Assembly (NCBI RefSeq): GCF_000423445.1
Contig: NZ_AUHZ01000008.1
Coordinates: forward strand, 1-64,000
Origin: Acidipropionibacterium thoenii DSM 20276
GTDB taxonomy: Bacteria > Actinomycetota > Actinomycetes > Propionibacteriales > Propionibacteriaceae
Length of the DNA stretch: 64,000 bases
Direction: 5' to 3'
The notes below the pieces were generated by a model, which was not told the origin of the DNA, ran no database searches, and saw only the letters and a program-made list of their open reading frames with translations. The position numbers and the translations under genes were made by a program. The stretch's first letter is position 1, and each line of letters begins with the position of its first letter. Below are positions 27,031 to 35,844 of the stretch, in pieces.

Positions 27031-27566
27031 CTCGCATCGTGCGGGACAGTTCCGGCCGGACGGTCGACGGCGAACGCCAGGTGCGGCATGTCCACCCCGC
27101 GGTAGTGCTTCACGAACCGGCCGCGCACCGTCATGCCCAGACGGATCGCCACATTCATCGAGGCGATGTTCGTGTCGCGCACCTGGGCGTAGATCCGCTC
27201 GGCCCCGAGCTCACCGAAGCCATGATCACGACAGGCGGCGGCCGCCTCGGTGGCGTACCCGTGGTGCCAGAAGGAGCGGTTGAACAGGTAACCGACCTCC
27301 ACGACGTCCTCGTCGAGGATCCGCTGCCGGGTCAGTCCGCACTGTCCGATCATCTGCCCGGTTCCCCGCAGCAGCACAGCCCACAGCCCGATCCCCTCAT
27401 CGCGGTAGCGGGCGAGCATGCGATCCAGCCAGCCGACCACCTTCGCATCGGTGAACGCACCCTGGTAGGCGACCATCGTCTCCTCGTCCTGCATGATCGC
27501 CCGGAGCGCCGGCAGATCATGGACGCTCATCTCGCGGAGTTGCAGGCGCTCCGTCTCGACAATCAC
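27012..27566 (-). CDS. GNAT-family N-acetyltransferase, RimJ/RimL-like
   Basis: The 184-residue protein starts IVETERLQLREMSVHDLPAL, the usual opening of RimJ/RimL-type acetyltransferases, and contains VVEVGYLFNRSFWHHGYATEAAAA, where the Gly/Ala-rich turn binds acetyl-CoA. VRDTNIASMNVAIRLGM is the late motif. The start is GTG 27566. The C-terminal residues after AVDRPAG come from the repeat cluster and probably vary. Substrate unknown. It is divergent from the esterase gene by about 44 bases. Confidence 0.85.
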   Translation of the reverse strand: MIVETERLQLREMSVHDLPALRAIMQDEETMVAYQGAFTDAKVVGWLDRMLARYRDEGIGLWAVLLRGTGQMIGQCGLTRQRILDEDVVEVGYLFNRSFWHHGYATEAAAACRDHGFGELGAERIYAQVRDTNIASMNVAIRLGMTVRGRFVKHYRGVDMPHLAFAVDRPAGTVPHDASRGSTS

Positions 27567-27609
27567 GTGGTGATCCTAACCGCACCGTCTGCTCGCTACT
27601 GTGGCCGCC

Positions 27610-28593
27610 ATGGCAACCTTCGATCCGGCGGATCTCGCCCAGGTCCGCGCCGCCGCCGAGGCGGGAAAGCGCAGCCTGGGCGCCGGACCGAGGACCGCGA
27701 TCGTCGCCGAGACCACCCTCACGGCGGCCGAACTGCACCCCGGCGCTCCCGAGGTGAGGGTCCGGATGCTCAGCCCGAGCAGCGAACCGCGCGGGCTGAT
27801 GATCTACATCCACGGCGGCGGCTGGGTGATGTACTCCATCGACCACTACGACCGGCTCGCCCGCCATCTCGCCGATCTGACCGGGTGGGCGATCGTCATG
27901 ATCGACTACCCGATCGCCCCGGAGCACCACTTCCCCGAACCCCTCGACTGCGCCTGGGAGGCGATCGGCTGGATGGAGGGTCCCGACGGTCGGGCCTGGC
28001 TGGACACCGAGATCGCGGTGCCGTCCCGCCGTGTGCTGGCCGGTGACTCCGCCGGCGGGAACATCGCCGCCGCCTGCCTGCTGCGCGCCCGCGACGGGAA
28101 TGGGTTCCCCGGGGACCCTCGGAGCCCCCGGTCCGAAGTGGACCCCAGCTCCCCGCGGCCCCGACAGACCCTCCGGAATCTTCCGTCCTTCGACGGTGCG
28201 CTGCTGGTCTACCCGGTTCTCGATCATGACCTGGACCGGCCCAGCTACTTCCGAGCGCTGTTCCCCGCTGACATCGAGCGCGACGAGATGCGTGTCTGCT
28301 GGGACCTCTACTGTCCCGATCCCGCACTGCGTGAGAGTCCCGACGCCTCGCCGCTGCGCGCTGCCAGCCTTGCCGGACTGCCCCCGACGATGCTCATCAC
28401 CGCCGAGGGGGATGTCCTCAACAGCGAGATCGACATCTATGCCGCACACCTGGCGGAGGCCGGAGTTCCGCTGGTCACCGAGCACTTCGCCGGGATCGGC
28501 CACGGCTGTCTCAACCTGTGGGGCTACAGCGCCGAGGTGGACCGGGTGATCGGCCAGATCGCCGGCTGGTTGGAGGGTGTCGGGGGCCGGTGA
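27610..28593 (+). CDS. Alpha/beta hydrolase, hormone-sensitive-lipase-type esterase
   Basis: The 327-residue protein carries the HSL-family oxyanion motif YIHGGGWVMY, the DYPIAPEHHFP segment, and the nucleophile elbow AGDSAGGNIAAA. The acid is likely the aspartate or glutamate in TAEGDVLNSEID and the histidine that in GIGHGCLNLW. It acts on short acyl esters, though the physiological substrate is unknown. An insert rich in Pro/Ser/Arg (about 165-190) sits in the cap. ATG 27610 is preferred over a GTG nine bases earlier. Confidence 0.87.
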   Translation: MATFDPADLAQVRAAAEAGKRSLGAGPRTAIVAETTLTAAELHPGAPEVRVRMLSPSSEPRGLMIYIHGGGWVMYSIDHYDRLARHLADLTGWAIVMIDYPIAPEHHFPEPLDCAWEAIGWMEGPDGRAWLDTEIAVPSRRVLAGDSAGGNIAAACLLRARDGNGFPGDPRSPRSEVDPSSPRPRQTLRNLPSFDGALLVYPVLDHDLDRPSYFRALFPADIERDEMRVCWDLYCPDPALRESPDASPLRAASLAGLPPTMLITAEGDVLNSEIDIYAAHLAEAGVPLVTEHFAGIGHGCLNLWGYSAEVDRVIGQIAGWLEGVGGR

Positions 28594-28605
28594 GCCGCTG
28601 TCGAA

Positions 28606-28975
28606 GGCGGTGTTCCGGCGTGTCGGCGGCCTCAAGAGCGGGTGAGCGCAGTGTTTCGGCGTGTGGAGTGAACATTTCACTCGCGGAACTGCCAGTTTCC
28701 GCCCGCGGAGGGCGGGACGGCCCCATTGGCGAGTGAAAGGTGCACCCCTCCCGGGCACAGCGAAGCCCCGGGGCGGTGTTCCGGCGTGTCGGCGGCCTCA
28801 AGGGCCGGTGAGCGCCGTCGAGTTCGGTGTTCCGTCGTGTCGGGCCCGTTGAGTGTGGCATCGGGTGCTTGGAGTGAACATTTCACTCGCGGAACTGGGG
28901 CTTCCGCGCTCGGGATCGCCGAGAGGGCCCATTGGCGAGTGAAAGGTGCACCTATCCCGGGCATAACGAGGCCCC
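28606..28975. repeat. Two copies of a palindromic intergenic repeat
   Basis: This 457-base gene-free gap (28594-29050) contains two related blocks about 206 bases apart. Each has the 17-base palindrome GAGTGAACATTTCACTC (28666-28682 and 28872-28888). Each palindrome is followed by GCGGAACT and, 45-55 bases on, by GCGAGTGAAA (28729-28738 and 28935-28944), which pairs with TTTCACTCGC of the palindrome arm. A further 31-base segment (28606-28636) recurs near 28771-28801. Conservation of both arms while the centre differs suggests selection for the fold. I see no gene here. Confidence 0.7.
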
Positions 28976-28983
28976 GGCACGCC

Positions 28984-29017
28984 GAAGGCCCCGGCGCCAC
29001 AAAGCGCCGGGGCCTTC
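28984..29017 (-). terminator. Terminator of the FKBP gene
   Basis: Bases 28984-28997 and 29004-29017 form a perfect 14-bp GC-rich stem with a 6-base loop, starting 34 bases beyond the FKBP stop on the minus strand. There is no clear T tract, which is common for actinobacterial terminators. Confidence 0.75.
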
Positions 29018-29050
29018 GCCGAGAACAGGAAGAAGTGGTGCGGGAGGGCC

Positions 29051-29416
29051 TCAGATGACGTTGACCAGGTCGCACACGAAGACGAGGGTCTCCTTGGGGG
29101 CGATGACCCCGGGGATCCCGCGCTCGCCGTAGGCCAGCTGGTAGGGGATGGTGAGCTTGCGGCGCCCGCCGACCTTCATGCCCTGCACGCCGGTGTCCCA
29201 GCCGGGGATGACCTGGCCGACGCCGAGCTGGAAGGACAGCGCCTCCCCGCGGTTGTAGGAGGCGTCGAACTCCTTGCCGCTGCTGAGGGCGACACCGGCG
29301 TAGTGCACATCGACGAGGTTTCCGGCCGCCGCCTCGGGACCGTCGCCGACGATGATGTCCTCGATCACGAGATCGTCGGGGGCCGAATCGGGCAGGGTGA
29401 CTTCAGGCTTCTGCAT
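29051..29416 (-). CDS. FKBP-type peptidyl-prolyl cis-trans isomerase
   Basis: The protein of 121 residues from ATG 29416 is a single cytoplasmic FKBP domain that speeds prolyl isomerisation in folding. It shows VDVHYAGVALSSGKEFDASY, GQVIPGWDTGVQGMKVGGRR and IPYQLAYGERGIPGVI with most active-site aromatic positions conserved. A longer frame upstream adds 24 residues without homology-like character. It ends 34 bases before a strong hairpin terminator. Confidence 0.92.
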   Translation of the reverse strand: MQKPEVTLPDSAPDDLVIEDIIVGDGPEAAAGNLVDVHYAGVALSSGKEFDASYNRGEALSFQLGVGQVIPGWDTGVQGMKVGGRRKLTIPYQLAYGERGIPGVIAPKETLVFVCDLVNVI

Positions 29417-29504
29417 GGCGTCCACCCTATGGGCATCGGTCCCCCGACGGGAAGACGGCAGCGACAGGCCCGGCACCGCGAACCCCACCGAGGCAGGACG
29501 CCGG

Positions 29505-30323
29505 TCAGCCGAGCTGGCGGAAGACCGGCACCCCAGCGGTGGAGGGCTCCGGGCAGTACCGGTATCCGCCCAGTGAGAATCTCGTGACGCCGCGAGCCGA
29601 ACGCACCCGCTCGCGCACCAGCCAGCCGGCCATCAGCCCTCGGGCCCGCTTGGCCGCAAATGAGATCACCTTCCACCGGCCGGACTGGTCGCGGTCCTCG
29701 AAACGGGGCGAGACGACCCTGGCCCCGAACCCCGGCTCACCGGCATTGCCGGCCGCGAACCGCTGCGACAGGCCCGTCAGGTCCACGCCACCGGCGTACT
29801 CCGCCGAGGCCAGGTTGACGATCACCCTGGCGCCGGGGGAGCAGGCCAGATCCTCGGCGACCGCCCGGGTGAGCCGGGGCCGCCAGAAGGAGTACAGGTC
29901 GGGTCCGCGATCGTTGGCCACCTTGATGCCCATCTCCAGCCGGTAGGGCTGGATGAGGTCCAGCGGACGCAGGATCCCGTAGAGCCCCGACAGGATGCGC
30001 AGGGTCTTCCCGGCCTCGGTCCAGTCGCGCTGGTCGAAGGTCCGTGGAGCCATCCCCTGGTACACCGCGCCGTTGAAGGTCAACGCTGCCGGGCGCGCGT
30101 TGGCCGGGGTGAACGGCGTCTGGAAATCGCGGTAGCGGTCGGCATTGAGCACCGCCAGCTCCTCGGAGATCCCCATCAGCCGGCGCAGCTCGGCGACCGG
30201 CTTGGTGCGCATGATCTCGATGAGGATCTCGGCCTGGTCGAGGTAGCGGGGCAGGGTGGAGCGCCGGGTGGTCAGCGGGGACTCCAGGTCGAGGGATTTG
30301 GCGGGGGAGACGAGGATCAGCAC
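29505..30323 (-). CDS. yaaA: Peroxide stress protein YaaA family (DUF328)
   Basis: YaaA lowers free iron during hydrogen peroxide stress and binds DNA with a peculiar fold. The family opening LILVSPAKSLDLE, the middle FNGAVYQGMAP and ILSGLYGILRPLDLIQPYRLEMG, and VVSPRFEDRDQSGRWKVISF with KRARGLMAGW are all present. I place the start at GTG 30323, just before LILVSPAKS. An ATG 33 bases upstream is possible. The gene stands alone between terminators. Confidence 0.87.
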   Translation of the reverse strand: MLILVSPAKSLDLESPLTTRRSTLPRYLDQAEILIEIMRTKPVAELRRLMGISEELAVLNADRYRDFQTPFTPANARPAALTFNGAVYQGMAPRTFDQRDWTEAGKTLRILSGLYGILRPLDLIQPYRLEMGIKVANDRGPDLYSFWRPRLTRAVAEDLACSPGARVIVNLASAEYAGGVDLTGLSQRFAAGNAGEPGFGARVVSPRFEDRDQSGRWKVISFAAKRARGLMAGWLVRERVRSARGVTRFSLGGYRYCPEPSTAGVPVFRQLG

Positions 30324-30404
30324 CCGCAGAAGACTAGCCACCGGGCGCCCCGACATCGAGACGCCGGCCCGCCGCGACCCGCCGGGCCCAGACGGTGGGA
30401 CGAC

Positions 30405-30440
30405 GATGACGCCGCCGAGCAGATGCTCGGCGGCGTCATC
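30405..30440 (-). terminator. Strong hairpin after the phosphatase gene
   Basis: Bases 30405-30421 and 30424-30440 are a perfect 17-bp inverted repeat with only GA between them. It lies about 50 bases beyond the phosphatase stop on the minus strand and upstream of yaaA, so it most likely ends phosphatase transcription. Confidence 0.7.
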
Positions 30441-30488
30441 GGGTGATGGGCTCGGCTCGATCGCCGGAGCCCGCAGAGGAACCCGGAA

Positions 30489-31805
30489 TCAGACTCCGGT
30501 GCTCGGCAGCCCGGGCCGGCTCGGGGAGCCGGTGGAGGTGGCCGAGGGGTTGGTGGCCGGCGGGACCACCGGGGAGGCCGGCGAGCTCGGCTCGGGGGTC
30601 GGGGTGGAGGGCACTCCGGCCTTGACGACCTTCGCCTCACCGCCGACCGAGGTCACCTTCACCGAACCGTCGGCATTGAGCTGGACGGTCGCAGAGGTGG
30701 CGGCCGCCAGGTTGAGGCGCTGCCAGGAACCCGAGTTGGAGGTACCCGACAGGTCCAGGACGTTGCCGGAGGCGACCTGGGTCTGAGCCAGCACCGAGGT
30801 GCGCTGGGCATCGGTGAGGGTCGGGAAGGCGGTCAGCAGCAGGTTCTCGGCGCCCTGGGGAACCGCAGGTGCCGCAGTGGTCGAGTGGGTGGGCGTGAAG
30901 CCGTAGTCGATCCGCTCGGTGTAGACCTTCACCGCGGACTGCCGATCGGTGACGATCTGGCTGGTGCCGCCGGGGATGGCCTTACCGCCGTAGGGATTGT
31001 CGGTGTAGGCCTTGTCCTTGGCGATGCACTTGGCCAGCAGATCGCCGCACTGGGCCTGGAGGTAGTTGATCAGCTCCTGGCGGGCCGGGTTCAGCACCTC
31101 GGTGCGGAACTGGGCGTCGGACCACCGGGTGGCCAGCGCCGCCTCGCCGTCGATCCGTCCGCCCATGATGTCCAGCGGGTAGTGGACGCCGAGCACGATC
31201 CGGTTGTTACCGGCCTCGGAGGTGCGCGCCAGGATCTCGGGCGCCAGCTCGGGCAGCAGAGTCGCCAGGGTGATGCCGGCCTGGTAGGCGGTGGTGGTGT
31301 GGCCCGACGGGTAGGAGCCGCCGGTGCAGATCCCCGCGGTGCCGTAGCCGGGGTCCAGCGAGACATCGGTGGAGGCGAAGTCGTGGGTGCTGTCGACCAC
31401 CGGCGCCAGCCGGGTGATCTTCAGCGAACCATCAGCATTGGCCCAGTCCTTGCCCGTCCGGTTCGGGGTCACCGAGGAGCCGTTGATCTTCGAGGGATCA
31501 CAGGCCGCCTCGTCGCCCTCGACCGCCTTGGAGGTGGCGCTGGCCGCCAGGAAGGGGCGCGGGTAGCTGAAGGTGGCCTTGGCCTGGCCGGTTCCCACAT
31601 AGGCGCCGGTGGTGCCGTTCTCGCTGGAGATCAAGGCGTCGACCAGGGGCAGTTTGCCCTCGATGCGGCCGGTCGCGTAGATCTTGCCCAGGGACTGGCC
31701 CAGGCCGTCGGCGATCGAGATGGACTGGTCATAGCCCGAGCCGTCGGCGTTCTTGTAGGCCGAGTTCTGGAGGGCGCGGAACTGCTGGTTCTTGGTGGCG
31801 TTCTG
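30489..31805 (-). pseudogene. PAP2-type acid phosphatase, C-terminal part cut off by an insertion sequence
   Basis: This fragment continues the gene begun at 33533. Right after the insertion sequence it reads NATKNQQFRALQNSAYKNAD. It holds the class A/PAP2 phosphatase active site: KATFSYPRPF, the GSYPSGHTTTAYQAG motif, and RIVLGVHYPLDIMGGR. A Ser/Pro/Thr-rich stalk ends in LPSTG followed by one valine and the stop. The hydrophobic helix and basic tail of a sortase signal are missing. The inserted element removes the signal peptide, so the enzyme can no longer be exported as one protein. The nearest internal ATG (31634) would give an unsecreted fragment. Confidence 0.88.
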
Positions 31806-33232
31806 GGCTCATCGCGAATGAGAGTGTAGGAGCGGTCTGAATCCGCCGGCTTCGAGGAGCGATCTGGCGACGTAGTGCGTGAGGTTCCGGAAGCCGAGGG
31901 CGGAACCGCGAAGGTGCTCGAGCCGGCCGTTGATGGCCTCCGTTGGGCCGTTGCTCGTTCCGGGGCGGTCGAAGAACGCGAGGATGTCCGCGGCGCGCTG
32001 CTTCAGCGTGCGGCCGAGGCGACGGATCTCGTTGAGCAGCGCGGGGACGCCGTTGCTGACAGAGTCGATCACCGCCCGCATCATCTCCTTCGCCTTGTTC
32101 TTGTCGGGTTCGCGGTAGGCGGCGACGATGCGCTGGTAGATGCCCCAGGTCGCTTCGACCTCGACGTGCTCCTCGGCGGCGAACACCGCGTCGAGCCGCG
32201 CGGTCTGTTTCTTGGTGAGGAAGCTCGCGCCGGTGTGGAGGGTGCGGCGGACCCCGTAGAGCGGGTCGCCGGCGTGACCGCGGTGCCCGAGTGTGTCTTG
32301 CTGGACGCGCTGCCGGGTCCGGTCGAGCGCGTCGCCGGCCAGGCGGACGACGTGGAACGGGTCCATCACCGGGACCGCGTCGGGGAGCTCTTCGGCCGCG
32401 GCGGTCTTGAACCCGGAGAACCCGTCCATCGCGACCACCTCGATCCGGCTCGACCACTCCGCAGGCCGGGCGGCGAGCCACTCCTTGAACACCTGCTTCG
32501 AGCGGCCCTCGACCATGTCCAGCAGCCTGGCCGGGCCCGTCTTGTTCCTCGCGGGGGTGAGGTCGATGATCACGGTCACGTCCTTCTCGCCAAACCGTGT
32601 GTGACGCCAGACGTGCTCATCGACACCGATCGTGGTGACCCCGTCGAACCTCGCCGGGTCGTCGATCAGGCGACGCTTGCCTTCGGCGATGATCGCGGTG
32701 TTCGCGGTATGCCACGACACCCCGAGCCCTGCTGCGGCGCGGGAGACGGTGAGGTGGTCGACCACGATCGCCGTGAGTGCCCACCCGATCCCGCCGCGGG
32801 AGATCTTCTCCCTCGGCGCCGCCGCCTTCGACGTGTCCTGCCGCCAGGTCCGGCGGCAGTGCGTGCACCGGTAGCGGCGCACCCGGACCAGCAGCGTCGT
32901 CGGCCGATGCCCGAACGGCTCATGCGCCAGCGGCCGCGTCACCGTGTCACGCGGCACGCCCTCCGCGCCGCACTTCCGACACCACGGGTCGTCCTCGACG
33001 ACGCGGCACTCCAGCACCGCCCGATCGGCCTCGAGCAGCTGCCCGACGGCTTGAAGGCCGAGCTCGTCGAGACGGCAGAACGTGGTCAGGTCAGGGGTCA
33101 CGAACGTAGGGTGGTGCAAGTCGAGGTCTTCCGGCGGATGGTGAGCGTGAGAACTTCCATCCTGGAAGACCTCGACGCCTATCCGCGAACCAGCCGGCGG
33201 TCCCGGGCTACACCCTCAACTGCGAAGAGCCG
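31806..33232 (-). mobile_element. ISL3-family insertion sequence, complete, 1427 bp
   Basis: The element has imperfect terminal inverted repeats of about 25 bases. On the minus strand one end begins GGCTCTTCGCAGTTGAGGGT and the other, read inward, GGCTCATCGCGAATGAGAGT. It is flanked by an 8-bp target duplication GCGTTCTG at 31798-31805 and 33233-33240. Both the ends and the 8-bp duplication are typical of ISL3. It contains one transposase gene and sits within the acid phosphatase gene. The perfect target duplication and open transposase suggest a recent insertion. Confidence 0.95.
31809..33119 (-). CDS. ISL3-family transposase
   Basis: The 436-residue transposase has an N-terminal zinc-ribbon-like part (CRKCGAEG and YRCTHCRRTW), then an HTH-like stretch (LTVSRAAAGLGVSWHTAN), and a DDE catalytic core with GVDEHVWRH, VVAMDGFSGFK and DPFHVVRLAGDALDRTRQ. 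NGPTEAINGRLEHLRGSALGF is the late, highly conserved ISL3 block. The frame is intact and ends three bases inside the terminal repeat. Confidence 0.95.
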   Translation of the reverse strand: MHHPTFVTPDLTTFCRLDELGLQAVGQLLEADRAVLECRVVEDDPWCRKCGAEGVPRDTVTRPLAHEPFGHRPTTLLVRVRRYRCTHCRRTWRQDTSKAAAPREKISRGGIGWALTAIVVDHLTVSRAAAGLGVSWHTANTAIIAEGKRRLIDDPARFDGVTTIGVDEHVWRHTRFGEKDVTVIIDLTPARNKTGPARLLDMVEGRSKQVFKEWLAARPAEWSSRIEVVAMDGFSGFKTAAAEELPDAVPVMDPFHVVRLAGDALDRTRQRVQQDTLGHRGHAGDPLYGVRRTLHTGASFLTKKQTARLDAVFAAEEHVEVEATWGIYQRIVAAYREPDKNKAKEMMRAVIDSVSNGVPALLNEIRRLGRTLKQRAADILAFFDRPGTSNGPTEAINGRLEHLRGSALGFRNLTHYVARSLLEAGGFRPLLHSHSR

Positions 33233-33533
33233 CGTTCTGGTTGATCCAGCTGGTGAGCCGGTCGTTCCACTGCAGGGTTCCGGGATCCTTCACGGTGCCG
33301 TGCAGGTCGTTGGCCCCCGAGGGCTGCCAGACCGAGAAGTAGCCGCCCAGAGCCGAGACCAGGTCGGGCGGGGTGGAGTCGCTGGGGTATCCGGCCGCCG
33401 AGGCGGTGGCTCCGGAGGCGACCACGGTGGCACCGAGCACCGCGGCTGCCGTGGCTGCCTTGAGAGCGGTGCGCAGATGCGAACGTGGTGTGGTGTTCGG
33501 CCTGGTCCCTGGCCGTGTCGTCGTGCAGGTCAT
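33233..33533 (-). pseudogene. PAP2-type acid phosphatase, N-terminal part cut off by an insertion sequence
   Basis: The fragment encodes a twin-arginine-poor Sec-type signal peptide (basic start, then ALKAATAAAVLGATVVASGATASAAG) and the first part of the mature enzyme, PPDLVSALGGYFSVW through LTSWINQNA. There the insertion sequence starts, and the frame ends a few codons inside it (ALRS, stop at 33216-33218). NQNA is taken up again as QNATKNQ on the other side, which fits the 8-bp target duplication. The original gene would run from 33533 to 30489. Confidence 0.85.
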
Positions 33534-33663
33534 GCGGTGGTATGTCCTCCCAGATCGGCGGGCTCCAGAAAGGGGTCCGTGTCGTCGGAGACGCTATCGA
33601 CCTGAGATGAAGCTGAGATGTACTCGGGGTAACCTCCAGGTTTTCACCGTGGGAGAACCACCC

Positions 33664-34809
33664 TCAGCCGACCTGATCGGCCGCCGTGATGTCCTCTGAG
33701 GCCTTGGAGAACACCTCGGCGTACAGGCAGGCCGAGTCGTGGCCACCGGCTCCGTCGTCTCGGGGTAGCAGTTCCGGGACCTTCACCGAGCAGTCCTCGT
33801 GGGCCCGCCAGCAGCGGGTGTGGAAGCGGCATGCCGAGGGCGGGTTGGCCGGCGAGGGGACGTCGCCGTGCAGCACGATGAGTTCCCTCTTGTCGCGAGC
33901 CTCCGGGTCGGGCACCGGCACCGCCGACATCAGGGCCTGGGTGTAGGGGTGGGTGGAACGGTCGTAGATCTGGTCCTCGTCCCCCATCTCCATGAACCTG
34001 CCGAGGTACATCACCCCGACCCGGTCGGAGATGTGACGGACCACCGACAGGTCGTGGGCCACGAAGATGTAGGCCAGATTGAGATCCTTCTGGAGGCGGA
34101 CCAGCAGGTTGACCACCTGCGCCTGGACCGAGACGTCCAGGGCCGAGACCGGCTCGTCGCAGACCAGCACCTTCGGGTTCAGCGCGATGCCGCGGGCGAT
34201 GCCGATCCGCTGACGCTGCCCGCCGGAGAACTCATGGGGGTAGCGGTTGATGTGCTCGGGATTGAGCCCCACCAGTTCCAGCAGCTCCTTGACCCGGGCT
34301 TGCCGTCGGCCGGCCGGCACCACCTCGGGGTGGATCTTGAAGGGCTCGGCGATGATGTCGCCGACCGTCTTGCGCGGGTCAAGGGAGGTGTAGGGGTCCT
34401 GGAAGACGATCTGGATGTCGCGGCGAAGGCGTCGCATCTGCGAGCCGCGCAGTGTGGTGATGTCCTGGCCCTGGAAGATGATCGACCCGGAGGTGGGCTT
34501 CTCCAGGCTCACCAGCAACCGCCCCAGCGTCGACTTCCCGCAGCCGGACTCCCCGACGATGCCCAGCGTCTCGCCGGGGAACAGGTCGAAGGAGACCCCG
34601 TCGACGGCCTTCACATGGCCGACGGTGTGGCGGATCACCCCGCTGGACAGCGGGTAGTACTTGGTGAGGTTGCGGGCCGACAGGATCGGTTCGACGCCGA
34701 CGTGGCGGCTCGCCCGGGTCGGTCCGAGGTCCTCTGTGGTCGGACCGACGCCCGACGGCGTCAGTGCCCTGCGCGGTTCGGAACCGCTGCTCAGCTCAGA
34801 CTCGCTCAC
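33664..34809 (-). CDS. Oligopeptide/dipeptide ABC importer ATPase (OppF/DppF type)
   Basis: The 381-residue protein is the second ATPase of a peptide- or nickel-type importer. It has Walker A GESGCGKST, signature FSGGQRQRIGIARG and Walker B VLVCDEPVSALD. The C-terminal oligopeptide-transporter extension with its cysteines (SACRFHTRCWRAHEDCSV) often carries an iron-sulfur site. It starts at GTG 34809, 14 bases inside the end of the upstream ATPase gene. It closes the five-gene leftward operon. Confidence 0.92.
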   Translation of the reverse strand: MSESELSSGSEPRRALTPSGVGPTTEDLGPTRASRHVGVEPILSARNLTKYYPLSSGVIRHTVGHVKAVDGVSFDLFPGETLGIVGESGCGKSTLGRLLVSLEKPTSGSIIFQGQDITTLRGSQMRRLRRDIQIVFQDPYTSLDPRKTVGDIIAEPFKIHPEVVPAGRRQARVKELLELVGLNPEHINRYPHEFSGGQRQRIGIARGIALNPKVLVCDEPVSALDVSVQAQVVNLLVRLQKDLNLAYIFVAHDLSVVRHISDRVGVMYLGRFMEMGDEDQIYDRSTHPYTQALMSAVPVPDPEARDKRELIVLHGDVPSPANPPSACRFHTRCWRAHEDCSVKVPELLPRDDGAGGHDSACLYAEVFSKASEDITAADQVG

Positions 34810-35827
34810 GGTTGAGCACCTCCTCGGTGTGGTAGCAGGCCGCGAACCGGCCGTCCTCGACCTCGATCAGGGGCGGGGCGCCAGGTGTGCGGCACTTGTC
34901 GGTGGCGAATCGGCAGCGAGGGTTGAAGGAGCACCCGGTCGGCAGATTGGTCAGCGACGGAGGCAGCCCGCCGATCGCGTAGAGCTGCTCTCCCTTCTGG
35001 TCGAGCCGGGGGATCGAGTCGATCAGCCCGACGGTGTAGGGGTGGGCCGGATTGGCGTAGAGCCGGTGGACGTCGCAGTGCTCGACGAACCGGCCGCAGT
35101 ACATCACCGCGATGTCGTCGGCGACATCGGCCACCACTCCCAGGTCGTGGGTGATGAGGATGAGACCCATCCCCGACTCCTCCTGGAGCTCCTTGAGAAG
35201 GGTCATGATCTGCGCCTGGACGGTGACGTCCAGCGCAGTGGTGGGCTCGTCGGCGATCAGCACCCTCGGGTTCAACGCGATCGCCATCGCGATCATGATC
35301 CGCTGGCGCATCCCTCCGGAGAACTGGTGCGGGTAGTTGCCGGCGCGCTCCTTGGCGGCCGGGATGCGCACTCTCTCCATCAGCTTGACGGCCTCGGCCT
35401 GGGCGTCGGATCGGTTCATCCCGCGGTGCACCCGAAACATCTCGGCGATCTGCCAGCCCACCGGGAAGACCGGATTGAGGGAGCTCAGCGCATCCTGGAA
35501 GATCATCGCGATGTGGTCCCCGCGGACCCGGCGCATGTCCTTCTCCTCCATCTTCAGCAGATCGGTGCCGCAGTAGTTCACCTGGCCCCCGGTGACGTAG
35601 GCCGGCGGGGTGTCGAGGATTCCCATGATGGCCTGGGCGGTCACCGACTTGCCTGATCCCGACTCGCCCAGGATGGCCAGGGTCTCGCTGTGGGACAGCG
35701 AGAAGGTGACGCCGTTGATCGCCTTCGCGACACCGTCCCGGGTGCGGAACTCGACATGGAGATCATTGACGTCCAGGACCTTGCCGTCGGTCGGTCTGAG
35801 ATCGAGACGTGTCGACTTTCGAGACAT
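34796..35827 (-). CDS. Oligopeptide/dipeptide ABC importer ATPase (OppD/DppD type)
   Basis: From ATG 35827 the protein has 343 residues. It shows Walker [11 protein letters not shown]-loop [13 protein letters not shown], signature [15 protein letters not shown], Walker [13 protein letters not shown] and the C-terminal cysteine-bearing extension [17 protein letters not shown]. It partners the ATPase at 33664-34809 to drive the two permeases. A longer frame upstream is antisense-like noise in the permease gene. Confidence 0.93.
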   Translation of the reverse strand: MSRKSTRLDLRPTDGKVLDVNDLHVEFRTRDGVAKAINGVTFSLSHSETLAILGESGSGKSVTAQAIMGILDTPPAYVTGGQVNYCGTDLLKMEEKDMRRVRGDHIAMIFQDALSSLNPVFPVGWQIAEMFRVHRGMNRSDAQAEAVKLMERVRIPAAKERAGNYPHQFSGGMRQRIMIAMAIALNPRVLIADEPTTALDVTVQAQIMTLLKELQEESGMGLILITHDLGVVADVADDIAVMYCGRFVEHCDVHRLYANPAHPYTVGLIDSIPRLDQKGEQLYAIGGLPPSLTNLPTGCSFNPRCRFATDKCRTPGAPPLIEVEDGRFAACYHTEEVLNRERV

Positions 35828-35844
35828 TCGCTGAATCCTTCCGG

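Noticed and set aside
28606-28975. Palindromic intergenic blocks considered as a CRISPR array
   Set aside because: Only two copies about 206 bases apart, with no spacer-sized unit between regular repeats.
30489-30520. LPSTG as a working sortase anchor
   Set aside because: The frame stops one residue after the motif, in this frame there is no hydrophobic segment beyond it, and no sortase gene is in the window.
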